From CALBPI01 sp038533155 (GTDB taxonomy: Bacteria; Pseudomonadota; Gammaproteobacteria; Steroidobacterales; Woeseiaceae), in assembly GCA_038533155.1 (NCBI GenBank), contig JBCAZH010000003.1, positions 1-64,000 of the forward strand: a DNA stretch of 64,000 nucleotides. The letters run 5' to 3'. Positions 8,451 to 16,201 of this stretch are shown here, one piece after another. The first letter of the stretch is position 1. Every line of letters starts with the position of its first letter. The translations under genes were made by a program, and so were the position numbers. Under the pieces are notes generated by a model. That model was not told where the DNA came from, searched no databases, and worked only from the letters and a program-made list of their open reading frames with translations.

Positions 8451-9305
8451 TCAAGCTGGTGTCACCACGTCGGCTATCGCAGCGTCGAGTTGGGTATCAC
8501 CTGATACCAGGCTCACCCAATCGACCATCGAGTCGACCGTCTGCTCTGGCGCGTCAAACTGAACACCGTGTTCGCCAGGCACCATAATATGCGACTTAGG
8601 CACACCACGAACGTGACGCCACGCACGCAAATGCTTTTCGTTGTCGGATAAACGGTCCTGTTCGGCCAGGACCATCAGTGTCGGCATCCGTAACTTCGCC
8701 CATCTCGGCGCCAGCAGGCGATTCATGTCGATCATGCACTGATTGAATCGCGGGGAGACCAATCGAGTTCTCAACGGATCCGGCACGATAAATTCTTCGT
8801 AGTCTGGCCCTTGGGTAAATCGGTCGATCGGCACATTCGGGATGCAGCGAGCCGTTGCGTCGTCACTGGCCTCCAGCGCCGCGCCACCGACATCGCTCGC
8901 CGGGAAAATCGATGGCGCGATCATGACAAACGACGCGACACCGGAACGATCCCGCTCCAAGACATTCAACGCGTAGGTCGCGCCCCAACAAAAGCCACCG
9001 AAGTGAGTAGCGCAATCATCACTCTGGTAATGGCGTAGCAAGGCAAAAGCGTCGTCGATCAAGATGTCCACCGACGGCGCATCGCCAACCTCTTGGTCGT
9101 TGCGCCCTGCCCCTCGCCGATCGGCTGCGAGGAGCCGGATGCCACGCGCCGCCAGACGCTTCCCAATCGGCGCTAACCATCCGGCATGACTGACGACGCC
9201 ATGCAGGAGCAGAAACTGATGTGACGGACGCGACTGCGGTTCATAGCGTCGCACCGATAACGGGTAGCCGTCGGCGCCTTCTACTGAATCGACTCGCTCA
9301 GACAT
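8451..9305 (-). CDS. Alpha/beta hydrolase with a cysteine nucleophile
   Basis: The start is placed at 9305 (MSERVDSV), overlapping the preceding gene by 8 bp. The 284-residue protein has the alpha/beta-hydrolase order: 'LLLHG' oxyanion region, a nucleophile elbow, an acid in 'VLAEQDRLSD' and a histidine in 'GEHGVQFD'. The elbow reads GGFCWGA, so the usual serine is a cysteine (Cys106), as in dienelactone hydrolase and some thioester-handling enzymes. In a cluster with a carrier protein, release or transfer of a carrier-bound acyl group is a reasonable guess. A second hydrolase with a Cys elbow occurs at 41901-42725. Confidence 0.85.
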   Translation of the reverse strand: MSERVDSVEGADGYPLSVRRYEPQSRPSHQFLLLHGVVSHAGWLAPIGKRLAARGIRLLAADRRGAGRNDQEVGDAPSVDILIDDAFALLRHYQSDDCATHFGGFCWGATYALNVLERDRSGVASFVMIAPSIFPASDVGGAALEASDDATARCIPNVPIDRFTQGPDYEEFIVPDPLRTRLVSPRFNQCMIDMNRLLAPRWAKLRMPTLMVLAEQDRLSDNEKHLRAWRHVRGVPKSHIMVPGEHGVQFDAPEQTVDSMVDWVSLVSGDTQLDAAIADVVTPA

Positions 9306-10395
9306 CGTTGTCAACAAACGACAATTGCACAAGATTCACATCCGCGCCTACTGCCGTGGGGTCGCCGAGTGTTAGGAAGGCATCGAATGTATCGCGCTTC
9401 TTGAAGTAGTTTCGCGTCAGAATCTCGGTCTTGGCCGTCTGATGCGTGGGCACAGTAAACCGAAGCGAACGCGCCTTGCCAGCAAACTCTTGTGCCAAAT
9501 GCAGTACCAGTGCTTCGAATGCTGCATCGCTGACCGCGACGGCGTCCTCAACCACAACGGCCGCCTCGCGACTAGTGCGCAGGGCCGCGAACGCGGCGGG
9601 TGTGTGTCCTTCATCTTCCACTGCGACCAGCGTGAACTCAAAGTTCGGGCTGCGGCGTAAGCGCCAATCAACAAACCCAGCATCACGCCGACCGAGCTGC
9701 TGACCGGAGTCAACGAGCCGCTGCCAAAGTTGGTCCATGAACTCGTTGTTGTACGGAACCACACGATGCCCGCGCATATTCCGCGCCGCGCGCAACGGAT
9801 GAACGATACGAGTGACGAGGTTCGCTGTTCGACCCAAAATCGACGCAACCCACGAGGGCATACGGCGTTTGAGATAGGGTGAAAAATCGAGCGGCAGGAC
9901 GAAAATGTTGAGCCCATAGCCCAACTTGTGGCCGCCGAACGACCGTACCTTGCCCGACAGCGCATTGGGGAAGCCATAGACGAACGAAAAACGCTCTGTG
10001 GCCTTTTCGAGGAATTGCTTTTGAAACATCAGGGCTGGGCCCAGGCTGCGGTGTTCGGGTTCGATGGCAAAATCGCCGAAGACCGTACCTAAAGCAGTTT
10101 TGTTGCCCACGGAGAACTCTCGTGGGCCCAAGCAAACGACACCCACTGGTCGTTGCTCCGGTTTGTAGTCCAAAAAATAGATGAGTCCACGGCCTGCCGG
10201 ATTATCGCGGTAGAACCAGTCGAGCTTCTCCTGTTGCGGCGGAGTCTTGCCTGGCAAGAATTTCCACAGACGCAGAATCTCCTTCGCATCGCGCTCTATA
10301 TCGCCCGATCGAATCTCATATAGGTCACTGACTTTTGCGCGTGGTGCCACCGCCGCGTCCTCTGTAGATTTTTTTGTTGTTGCAGCAGCAGACAT
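9298..10395 (-). CDS. GNAT-like N-acyltransferase
   Basis: The 365-residue protein contains one recognisable GNAT-type half, with 'GDFAIEPEHRSLGPALMFQKQFL' matching the acetyl-CoA-binding loop region (residues about 110-135), followed by a long basic segment 'YLKRRMPSWVASILGR' and a second similar fold at the C-terminus. Tandem GNAT-like proteins of this size are often found in lipid and exopolysaccharide clusters and may use acyl-carrier-protein thioesters as donors. The N-terminus has a disordered Ala/Thr/Lys stretch. The stop overlaps the hydrolase start by 8 bp. The donor and acceptor are unknown. Confidence 0.7.
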   Translation of the reverse strand: MSAAATTKKSTEDAAVAPRAKVSDLYEIRSGDIERDAKEILRLWKFLPGKTPPQQEKLDWFYRDNPAGRGLIYFLDYKPEQRPVGVVCLGPREFSVGNKTALGTVFGDFAIEPEHRSLGPALMFQKQFLEKATERFSFVYGFPNALSGKVRSFGGHKLGYGLNIFVLPLDFSPYLKRRMPSWVASILGRTANLVTRIVHPLRAARNMRGHRVVPYNNEFMDQLWQRLVDSGQQLGRRDAGFVDWRLRRSPNFEFTLVAVEDEGHTPAAFAALRTSREAAVVVEDAVAVSDAAFEALVLHLAQEFAGKARSLRFTVPTHQTAKTEILTRNYFKKRDTFDAFLTLGDPTAVGADVNLVQLSFVDNDV

Positions 10396-10453
10396 TGGAC
10401 TGGTTTCTAGAGCGGCAAGTTACGGATCTAACAAAACGGCGCTCGGCGAAGCG

Positions 10454-11041
10454 TTAAGCGCTCCCCAGGCCCTGCCACGGCGAATAAAGTGTGTTTTGTA
10501 CTCCGGCCAAGCTCATTACGCGACCGACTGTTTCACGAACCATCGTATCGATATCCGGCGGGTTCGAGTAAAAAGCTGGCACGGGGGGATACACAATCCC
10601 ACCCATTTCAGTGACGGCCGCCATGTTTCGGATATGCGCCAAATTCAGCGGCGTCTCGCGCGCCAACAAAATCAAACGCCGACGCTCCTTCAACATGACA
10701 TCGGCCGACCGAGTCATCAACGAGCTGCCGATGCCCTGCGCGACGCAGCCCAGCGTCTTCATAGAACACGGCGCAATAATCATCGCGAGCGACGGAAACG
10801 AACCACTCGCAATCGATGCGCCGACGTTACGGTCGTCATGCACCACATCCGCCAAAGCCTCAAGCTGTGACTTTTTGATCCCGGTCTCAGTCGATACGGT
10901 CAGGTAGCCAGACGCCGAAACCACAAGATGGGACTCCACATGCTCGACCTCCCGCAGCGCCTCAAGCAAAGCTACGCCATAAACGGAGCCCGAGGCACCG
11001 GAGATCCCAACGATCACCTTGTGTTGCGGTGAATTCGACAT
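10454..11041 (-). CDS. ubiX: UbiX-family flavin prenyltransferase
   Basis: The 195-residue protein matches UbiX throughout: N-terminal 'VGISGASGSVYG' FMN loop, 'APCSMKTLGCVAQGI', the basic signature 'LKERRRLILLARETPLN' and C-terminal 'PPVPAFYSNPPDID'. UbiX attaches a dimethylallyl group to FMN to make the prenylated cofactor of UbiD enzymes. It is the first gene of the - strand operon, 58 bp ahead of the GNAT-like gene, and supplies the cofactor that the UbiD-like enzyme encoded at 3387-4748 needs. It could also serve the ubiquinone pathway, but its position in this cluster suggests a dedicated copy. Confidence 0.95.
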   Translation of the reverse strand: MSNSPQHKVIVGISGASGSVYGVALLEALREVEHVESHLVVSASGYLTVSTETGIKKSQLEALADVVHDDRNVGASIASGSFPSLAMIIAPCSMKTLGCVAQGIGSSLMTRSADVMLKERRRLILLARETPLNLAHIRNMAAVTEMGGIVYPPVPAFYSNPPDIDTMVRETVGRVMSLAGVQNTLYSPWQGLGSA

Positions 11042-11169
11042 AAGTAGACCAAAGTCACTGAATTAACGGAAAATTTTACGAATAATCCAAATACTACAAC
11101 CATTTCATTGATTTTTCCGTGGAAAAACTCGACGATTTCGGCCCTCGTGGGAGCTCACTAGTGTTTGCT

Positions 11170-13983
11170 ATGACTGCAATAAAGAACCTCGGATCAAGAC
11201 TGGGCTGCCTTTTGCTGCTCACCGTCCTCGCCGCTTGCTCGCCTTCAGGTGATAGTGAGACTCAACTGCTCCCGGTGGCGACACCTAGCACCGTTGGACT
11301 GTCACAAGCAGGTGCTGAGTCCGCCATTGTTGGCGCCGGGCTCGCCGTCGGCAATGTAGTCATCGAGACAAGCGATACGGTGCCCGAGGGCAGCGTGATC
11401 TCCCAAGATCCCCCGGCCGGCACAGAGCTGCCACAAGGCTCGAGTGTCGACCTCGTGGTATCTGGCGGGCCGTCAGACATCCCAGTACCCACGACGATTG
11501 GCTTGACGCAGGCAGAAGCCGAGGCTGCACTGACTGCTGCGGGCTTCGTGATCGGCAATATCACCTCCGAAGCCAGCGATACGATTCCCGTCGGCAGCGT
11601 CGTTCGCACAAATCCCGCGCCTGACGAAGCGATTGCGCCCGGTAGCACCGTCGACCTGGTGGTTTCGGTCGGGCCGAACAATACCGCCGTGCCGAATGTC
11701 GCCGGCCTGTCCGAAGCGGCAGCGCGACAAGCCATCATCGATGCCGGCCTGACGGTGGGTGATGTCACCGGAGAAGCCGACGACAACGTTCCGGCAGGCG
11801 ATGCCATCCGCACCGATCCACTGGTCGGTACGTTGATTCCCGCCGGTGCGCCGGTGGATCTCGTGATCTCTCAGGGGCCGGCGAACATCGCCGTGCCCGA
11901 TGTCACCAACTTGCCGAGTGCGGACGCGACACAGGCTCTAGCCGACGTCGGTTTGGTTGTCGGAGAGACCACGCAAGTCGTCGACGTCAATGTTGCAGTC
12001 GGTGGGGTTGTCAGTCAGGACCCCGAAGCAGGGACCCTGGTACCCAACGGTGCAGCGATTGATCTAGTCATTTCTCTTGGCCCCGACGGTGTGCCAGTGC
12101 CGGACATCGTGGGCCTACAACAGACATCCGCGGAATCGGTCGTAACCACCGCCGGACTGACGGTCGGCGTGATTTCAACGCGGGTAGACAACGTGATTCC
12201 TGAAGGCGAGGTCATAAGCCAGTCTCTTGCGCCTGGAGCGGAAGTCGCGCCTGGCACCACACTCGACTTCCTGGTTTCACTGGGCGCGCCGGCCATCGTG
12301 CCAGATGTCACAGGCCTCAGTGAGAGCGACGCGGCGACAACTCTAGAAGCCGCAAGACTCGCGGTGGGCAACGTCAGCACGCAACCGGACTTAAACGTCC
12401 CCGCAGGTGCCGTGATCTCGCAGAACCCGACAGCAGGCACGACAGTCGATCCTGGCACTACTGTGGATCTAGTGATTTCTTCTGGTCCACCAACCACGGT
12501 GACTCCGGGTGTTATCGGCTTGGGTCAGGTGGCCGCCGAACAGGCAATCCTCAACGCAGAACTGATTGTCGGCACGGTGACGACTCAACCGTCCAACACC
12601 GCGCCGGCAGGCCAAGTGATCGGTCAAAGCCCGGCAGCAGGGGCCGTCCAGGTCGTCGGCAGCCCGGTCGATCTGACCGTCTCCTCCGGACCACCGCAAG
12701 TGAATGTGCCGAATGTCGTCGGGTTGACCGAAGCTGCCGCAGGAACGGCGCTGACCGGCGCGGGACTTACCGTGGGCACGGTGACGCAACAAACCTCTGC
12801 CACCGCACCCATTGGACAAGTCATCAGCCAAACCCCAATTGCTGGCGTTGCGGTGGATGCGGGGAGTCCCGTCAATCTCGTGGTTTCCTCTGGTCCTGCG
12901 ACCGTGAACGTACCAAACGTCATAGGGCTCAGTCAGGGCGCAGCGGAGAACACCATCACGTCTTCAAATCTGACAGTCGGTGGCATCTCGACCCAGGCCT
13001 CCAACTCAGTTGCAAATGGCAACGTGATCAGTCAGAACCCGTCCGCGGGCACCAACGTGAGCGAAGGCTCATCGGTTAGCCTGGTTGTGTCGAGCGGTCC
13101 GGCATCTGTCAGCGTACCGAACGTCGTGGGACAATCGCAGGCCGCCGCGGAAGCGGCCATTACAGGGGCGAACCTGGCGGTAGGCGCCGTGAGCAACGCG
13201 ACTTCCAACAGCGTTGCGTCCGGGGATGTCATCAGCCAGAGCCCCGCGGCGGGAACGAATGTTGCCGAAGGCTCGTCAGTAGATCTGGTCGTATCAACCG
13301 GCCCTGCGACGTCAACCTTCAGCGACGAATTCAGTAGCGACACACTCAGCGAATGGTCGTTGCGACATGTCGTCGAAGGCAGCGCCGCGCAATACACAAC
13401 ACTCGATATAGACACCACAGTCGCAGGCCGACTCGTGATCGTGCCGACACGAACACCCGGGTGGTTTGGCGGCGACGATGCACCGCTGATTTTTAAAGAG
13501 CTCACCGGTAACTTCGCCGTTCAAACACGGGTGCTCGCACGAAGCATAGGTTCGGCGACGACCCCACCTGCCGGGGAGTTCAACTCCGCGGGACTGATGG
13601 CTCGCGACCCCAGCGGCGCCACTGGACCTGAGAACTATGTGATGGTGAACATCGGACGTCAGGACGATCGTGCAGGTGCGAGCCAAATCGGTAGCGAAGC
13701 GAAGAACACGACCAATTCGACTTCACAGCTCACCATCGACTCAGGAGCTTTCGAGGGTGACCTGATCCTGTGCCGAGTCGGCAATGAGGTTGTTGCCTTC
13801 CGCAGATTGGTTGGCGATGCCGACTGGATCGAAATCAACCGATACACTCGCGCAGACTTCCCTGCCACGATGCAGGTCGGCATGATCGCCAACGCTTTCT
13901 CAACACCGGTCGATCTTCGCGCTGAGTTCGACTATGTCCGGGAACTCCCGACACCGACGGACATCGCTGGCTGCACGCCTTAA
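11170..13983 (+). CDS. Lipoprotein with ten PASTA repeats and a C-terminal LamG/DUF1349-like domain
   Basis: The ATG at 11170 is preferred because it gives a proper signal peptide ending in the lipobox LAAC, with lipidated Cys near residue 24. Ten consecutive PASTA-type repeats of about 67 residues follow, each with a 'VPNVVGLSQAAAE' start, a 'G.V.SQ.P.AG' middle and a 'VDLVVS.GP' end. The last 215 residues begin 'FSDEFSSDTLSEWS' and look like a concanavalin/LamG-type sandwich of the DUF1349 kind, often carbohydrate-binding. PASTA repeats normally sit on Ser/Thr kinases or penicillin-binding proteins and recognise peptidoglycan; here there is no kinase or transpeptidase part. It is likely an outer-membrane-anchored surface rod. 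It is a single gene, followed by a terminator. Confidence 0.9.
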   Translation: MTAIKNLGSRLGCLLLLTVLAACSPSGDSETQLLPVATPSTVGLSQAGAESAIVGAGLAVGNVVIETSDTVPEGSVISQDPPAGTELPQGSSVDLVVSGGPSDIPVPTTIGLTQAEAEAALTAAGFVIGNITSEASDTIPVGSVVRTNPAPDEAIAPGSTVDLVVSVGPNNTAVPNVAGLSEAAARQAIIDAGLTVGDVTGEADDNVPAGDAIRTDPLVGTLIPAGAPVDLVISQGPANIAVPDVTNLPSADATQALADVGLVVGETTQVVDVNVAVGGVVSQDPEAGTLVPNGAAIDLVISLGPDGVPVPDIVGLQQTSAESVVTTAGLTVGVISTRVDNVIPEGEVISQSLAPGAEVAPGTTLDFLVSLGAPAIVPDVTGLSESDAATTLEAARLAVGNVSTQPDLNVPAGAVISQNPTAGTTVDPGTTVDLVISSGPPTTVTPGVIGLGQVAAEQAILNAELIVGTVTTQPSNTAPAGQVIGQSPAAGAVQVVGSPVDLTVSSGPPQVNVPNVVGLTEAAAGTALTGAGLTVGTVTQQTSATAPIGQVISQTPIAGVAVDAGSPVNLVVSSGPATVNVPNVIGLSQGAAENTITSSNLTVGGISTQASNSVANGNVISQNPSAGTNVSEGSSVSLVVSSGPASVSVPNVVGQSQAAAEAAITGANLAVGAVSNATSNSVASGDVISQSPAAGTNVAEGSSVDLVVSTGPATSTFSDEFSSDTLSEWSLRHVVEGSAAQYTTLDIDTTVAGRLVIVPTRTPGWFGGDDAPLIFKELTGNFAVQTRVLARSIGSATTPPAGEFNSAGLMARDPSGATGPENYVMVNIGRQDDRAGASQIGSEAKNTTNSTSQLTIDSGAFEGDLILCRVGNEVVAFRRLVGDADWIEINRYTRADFPATMQVGMIANAFSTPVDLRAEFDYVRELPTPTDIAGCTP

Positions 13984-14008
13984 GCGGGTCCTGTATCGAT
14001 TCAATATC

Positions 14009-14035
14009 ACCCCGCTTCGGCGGGGTAATTTTGAA
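14009..14035 (+). terminator. Intrinsic terminator after the PASTA lipoprotein
   Basis: A 7-bp stem accccgc/gcggggt with the stable TTCG tetraloop (14009-14026) is followed by a short AT-rich tract containing TTTT. It lies 26 bp after the stop codon and between two convergent genes. Confidence 0.75.
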
Positions 14036-14065
14036 GTTTGGGTTTGTTGCCGGGATTGAACTCAG

Positions 14066-16051
14066 TTACTGATCACCCGCCTGAGACTTCTCCTGCTGAG
14101 CGGCTTCGCGTTGCTGTTGCTGACGGTACTCGATAAACGAACGGTACTCGGCAACGCTGAGCCCACCATCCTCATTCTGATCAAAATTGGCAAGTCCGCC
14201 CTCGGTGAACGCCTCGCGCATGTCGCCGGGCATTTCCTCCGGCTGCAGCGAACCATCGAAGTCATCATCCATCGCACCGTAGAATTGCTGCAGGTTGAAT
14301 TGCAGTCGGTCGTGCACCGGCTGCGCGACGGTTCCATCCTTCCAACGGAAGAAAAATCCGCCGTACAACATTTCTTCGAACGACTGCAGCCCCCAGTTGA
14401 CGTTTTGAGTAGCATCCGGGTTTGCCGGGTTCCTTTTACTGTTGTCATAAACGGTGGAATGCACTAGCCGTGTGCCTTCTGGCACCTCCACCGGCTGTTC
14501 CAACGTGTAGGTGTGCTGCCAGTTAAAGTCGTAACGGGGTACGTGCAACAGTGGCTCGACCCGGCCGTCGGGATAGTGCAAATCGAAGCGCGTGCTTTTG
14601 CCGCGATAGTGCGCATGTGGGAATAGACTGTAGATGACCGCCGGCCGATCAAACTCAAAATAGCCACGCTCGCTGTGGTTCCCCTCACCAGGCGGAATAT
14701 GAAGATCCCAGCCCATGACGACCTGCTGACGTAGGTGATGCAGCGGCGGTTCGTCGTGGAAGTAAAGCGCCACCTCGGACACGTCCGTGACCTCTCGGCC
14801 ATACGCGGTGTAGTGCATTTGGAGGTTGATCATACCGCCGGCTTTTACGAAGACACCGGTACCTTCCGGATAGACATACGACTCGGCACCTGGCGCATAG
14901 CCCATCAAATAGTTCTCGAACACAGCCTCAAGCTCACGCTCTTCGGGTACGGGCTGCTCCGAGGTGCCAATCAGCACATGGTGTACGACCTTCCCCTCGC
15001 CCGGACGGATGCTTACCGCACGCACCCAAACGTCTTCGTCTAGTGGATTCTCAATCGCAGGGAATTGGTAGTCGACCACACCGGTCGCAGGCACGGTGAA
15101 CGCGGGAGACTTCACAACAAGGTCCGGCTCACCTAACGGCCACTCATCCGCGAGCGCCGTGACTTTCTTCAGTGGATCGGGACCATCGCCACGCGGCGCG
15201 CCGGCTTCAATCCAATGCACCAGGGTTCGTTTCTCGTCCGTGGTCAGCGCCCGAGACGCATGAATCTCGGCGAGACTCGGATCAACTTCCCACGGTGGCA
15301 TCCGGCGGGTCCGAATCACCTCGCGAATCATGGGTGCAAACCCTTTCACCATTTCATAGCTCGTCATTGCCCACGGACCAATACCGTCCGGCCGATGACA
15401 GGCTGAGCACCGTGACTCGAGCAATGGGGCTATCGTATCGGTGTAGCTGATGTCCGCATGCGCCGCCATCTGCTCACGCTCAGGGAAGTTCACGATACAT
15501 CCGACGGCTGCGCGTTCTGGCGTCGCAACCTCACGCCCTGCTAGCACATCATTTAGCGCATCACGCAAATAATGCTCGCTGGCCGCTTGCTTCTGGGTTT
15601 CATAGCCAACACGATCGCTCATTGCGCCGCGATAGACGATGCGCCAGTTGTCCGGCGAAATCACCAAAACTTCAGCCGTTCGATCTAACCCGAGTGCTTC
15701 CCCGATCAGTTGCGTCTCGTCTTTCAGAATCGGCATATCAATGCCGAACGCTTCGGCCTCCTCGCGAATTGCCTCGCGCGTGTCCTGCAGGCTCGCATTG
15801 ATCATTCCGAACAAAACGCCTTGGGCCTGGAATTCGTCGCGGATTGCTTTGTAATCGCTGATGAGATTGCGGCCAATCGGACACGCGTTGCCCTGCACCA
15901 TCAGCACAATCGCCTTGGCGTCCTTGTAGTAGTAGAGCTCGTGCGGATTTAGTTCTTGATCTAACAGCCGAAAGTTTTCCACACGCTCGGTGTTGGCGTT
16001 GGCGGTCAGCGCAAACGCTGCCAGCACAATCGCAAGCATCGACTTCCACAT
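14066..16051 (-). CDS. Redoxin-cytochrome c-copper monooxygenase-like-EF-hand fusion protein
   Basis: The ATG at 16051 is preferred: it follows a GGGGAGAG Shine-Dalgarno and opens a signal peptide (MWKSMLAIVLAAFALTANA). The mature part of the 661-residue protein has four sections. First is a peroxiredoxin-like redoxin domain with one cysteine in 'NACPIGR' (Cys57). Second is a single c-type heme site CSACH (residues 215-219). Third is a region with 'VVHHVLIG', 'MHYTAYG' and 'PHAHYRG', His-rich motifs like those of type II copper ascorbate-dependent monooxygenases. Last come EF-hand-like loops 'DDDFDGSLQPEE' and 'DQNEDGGLSVAEY'. It should be periplasmic and bind heme, copper and calcium. The substrate is unknown. 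The TonB-dependent receptor gene lies upstream, separated by a terminator. Confidence 0.85.
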   Translation of the reverse strand: MWKSMLAIVLAAFALTANANTERVENFRLLDQELNPHELYYYKDAKAIVLMVQGNACPIGRNLISDYKAIRDEFQAQGVLFGMINASLQDTREAIREEAEAFGIDMPILKDETQLIGEALGLDRTAEVLVISPDNWRIVYRGAMSDRVGYETQKQAASEHYLRDALNDVLAGREVATPERAAVGCIVNFPEREQMAAHADISYTDTIAPLLESRCSACHRPDGIGPWAMTSYEMVKGFAPMIREVIRTRRMPPWEVDPSLAEIHASRALTTDEKRTLVHWIEAGAPRGDGPDPLKKVTALADEWPLGEPDLVVKSPAFTVPATGVVDYQFPAIENPLDEDVWVRAVSIRPGEGKVVHHVLIGTSEQPVPEERELEAVFENYLMGYAPGAESYVYPEGTGVFVKAGGMINLQMHYTAYGREVTDVSEVALYFHDEPPLHHLRQQVVMGWDLHIPPGEGNHSERGYFEFDRPAVIYSLFPHAHYRGKSTRFDLHYPDGRVEPLLHVPRYDFNWQHTYTLEQPVEVPEGTRLVHSTVYDNSKRNPANPDATQNVNWGLQSFEEMLYGGFFFRWKDGTVAQPVHDRLQFNLQQFYGAMDDDFDGSLQPEEMPGDMREAFTEGGLANFDQNEDGGLSVAEYRSFIEYRQQQQREAAQQEKSQAGDQ

Positions 16052-16143
16052 AGCATTCTCTCCCCAGCAAGACTTCGCGGAACGCCCAAAAATAATGCGG
16101 GTTCCGACCGACCACTGCAAGCACACCGCAAAAAATCTCGCGC

Positions 16144-16177
16144 AAAAAAAAGGCCAGACCCTTAACAGGATCTGGCC
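16144..16177 (-). terminator. Intrinsic terminator after the TonB-dependent receptor
   Basis: On the - strand, ggccaga/tctggcc forms a 7-bp stem (16152-16158 with 16171-16177) around a 12-base loop and is followed by seven or more T residues (A-run at 16144-16151 on +). It begins 24 bp after the receptor stop codon. Confidence 0.88.
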
Positions 16178-16201
16178 AATTTTTAGACAAGCCAGTCTGG
16201 C

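Noticed and set aside
10560..10590. A second sigma-54 promoter, suggested by ctggcacggggg
   Set aside because: The -12 TTGC element is missing and the site is inside the ubiX coding sequence.
11170..13300. A CRISPR array or DNA tandem repeat suggested by the regular repeats
   Set aside because: The periodicity is at protein level (about 67 residues); the DNA copies have diverged and are fully coding.
11170..13983. A Ser/Thr kinase of the PknB type, because of the PASTA repeats
   Set aside because: No kinase domain or central membrane helix is present; the protein begins with a lipobox signal peptide.
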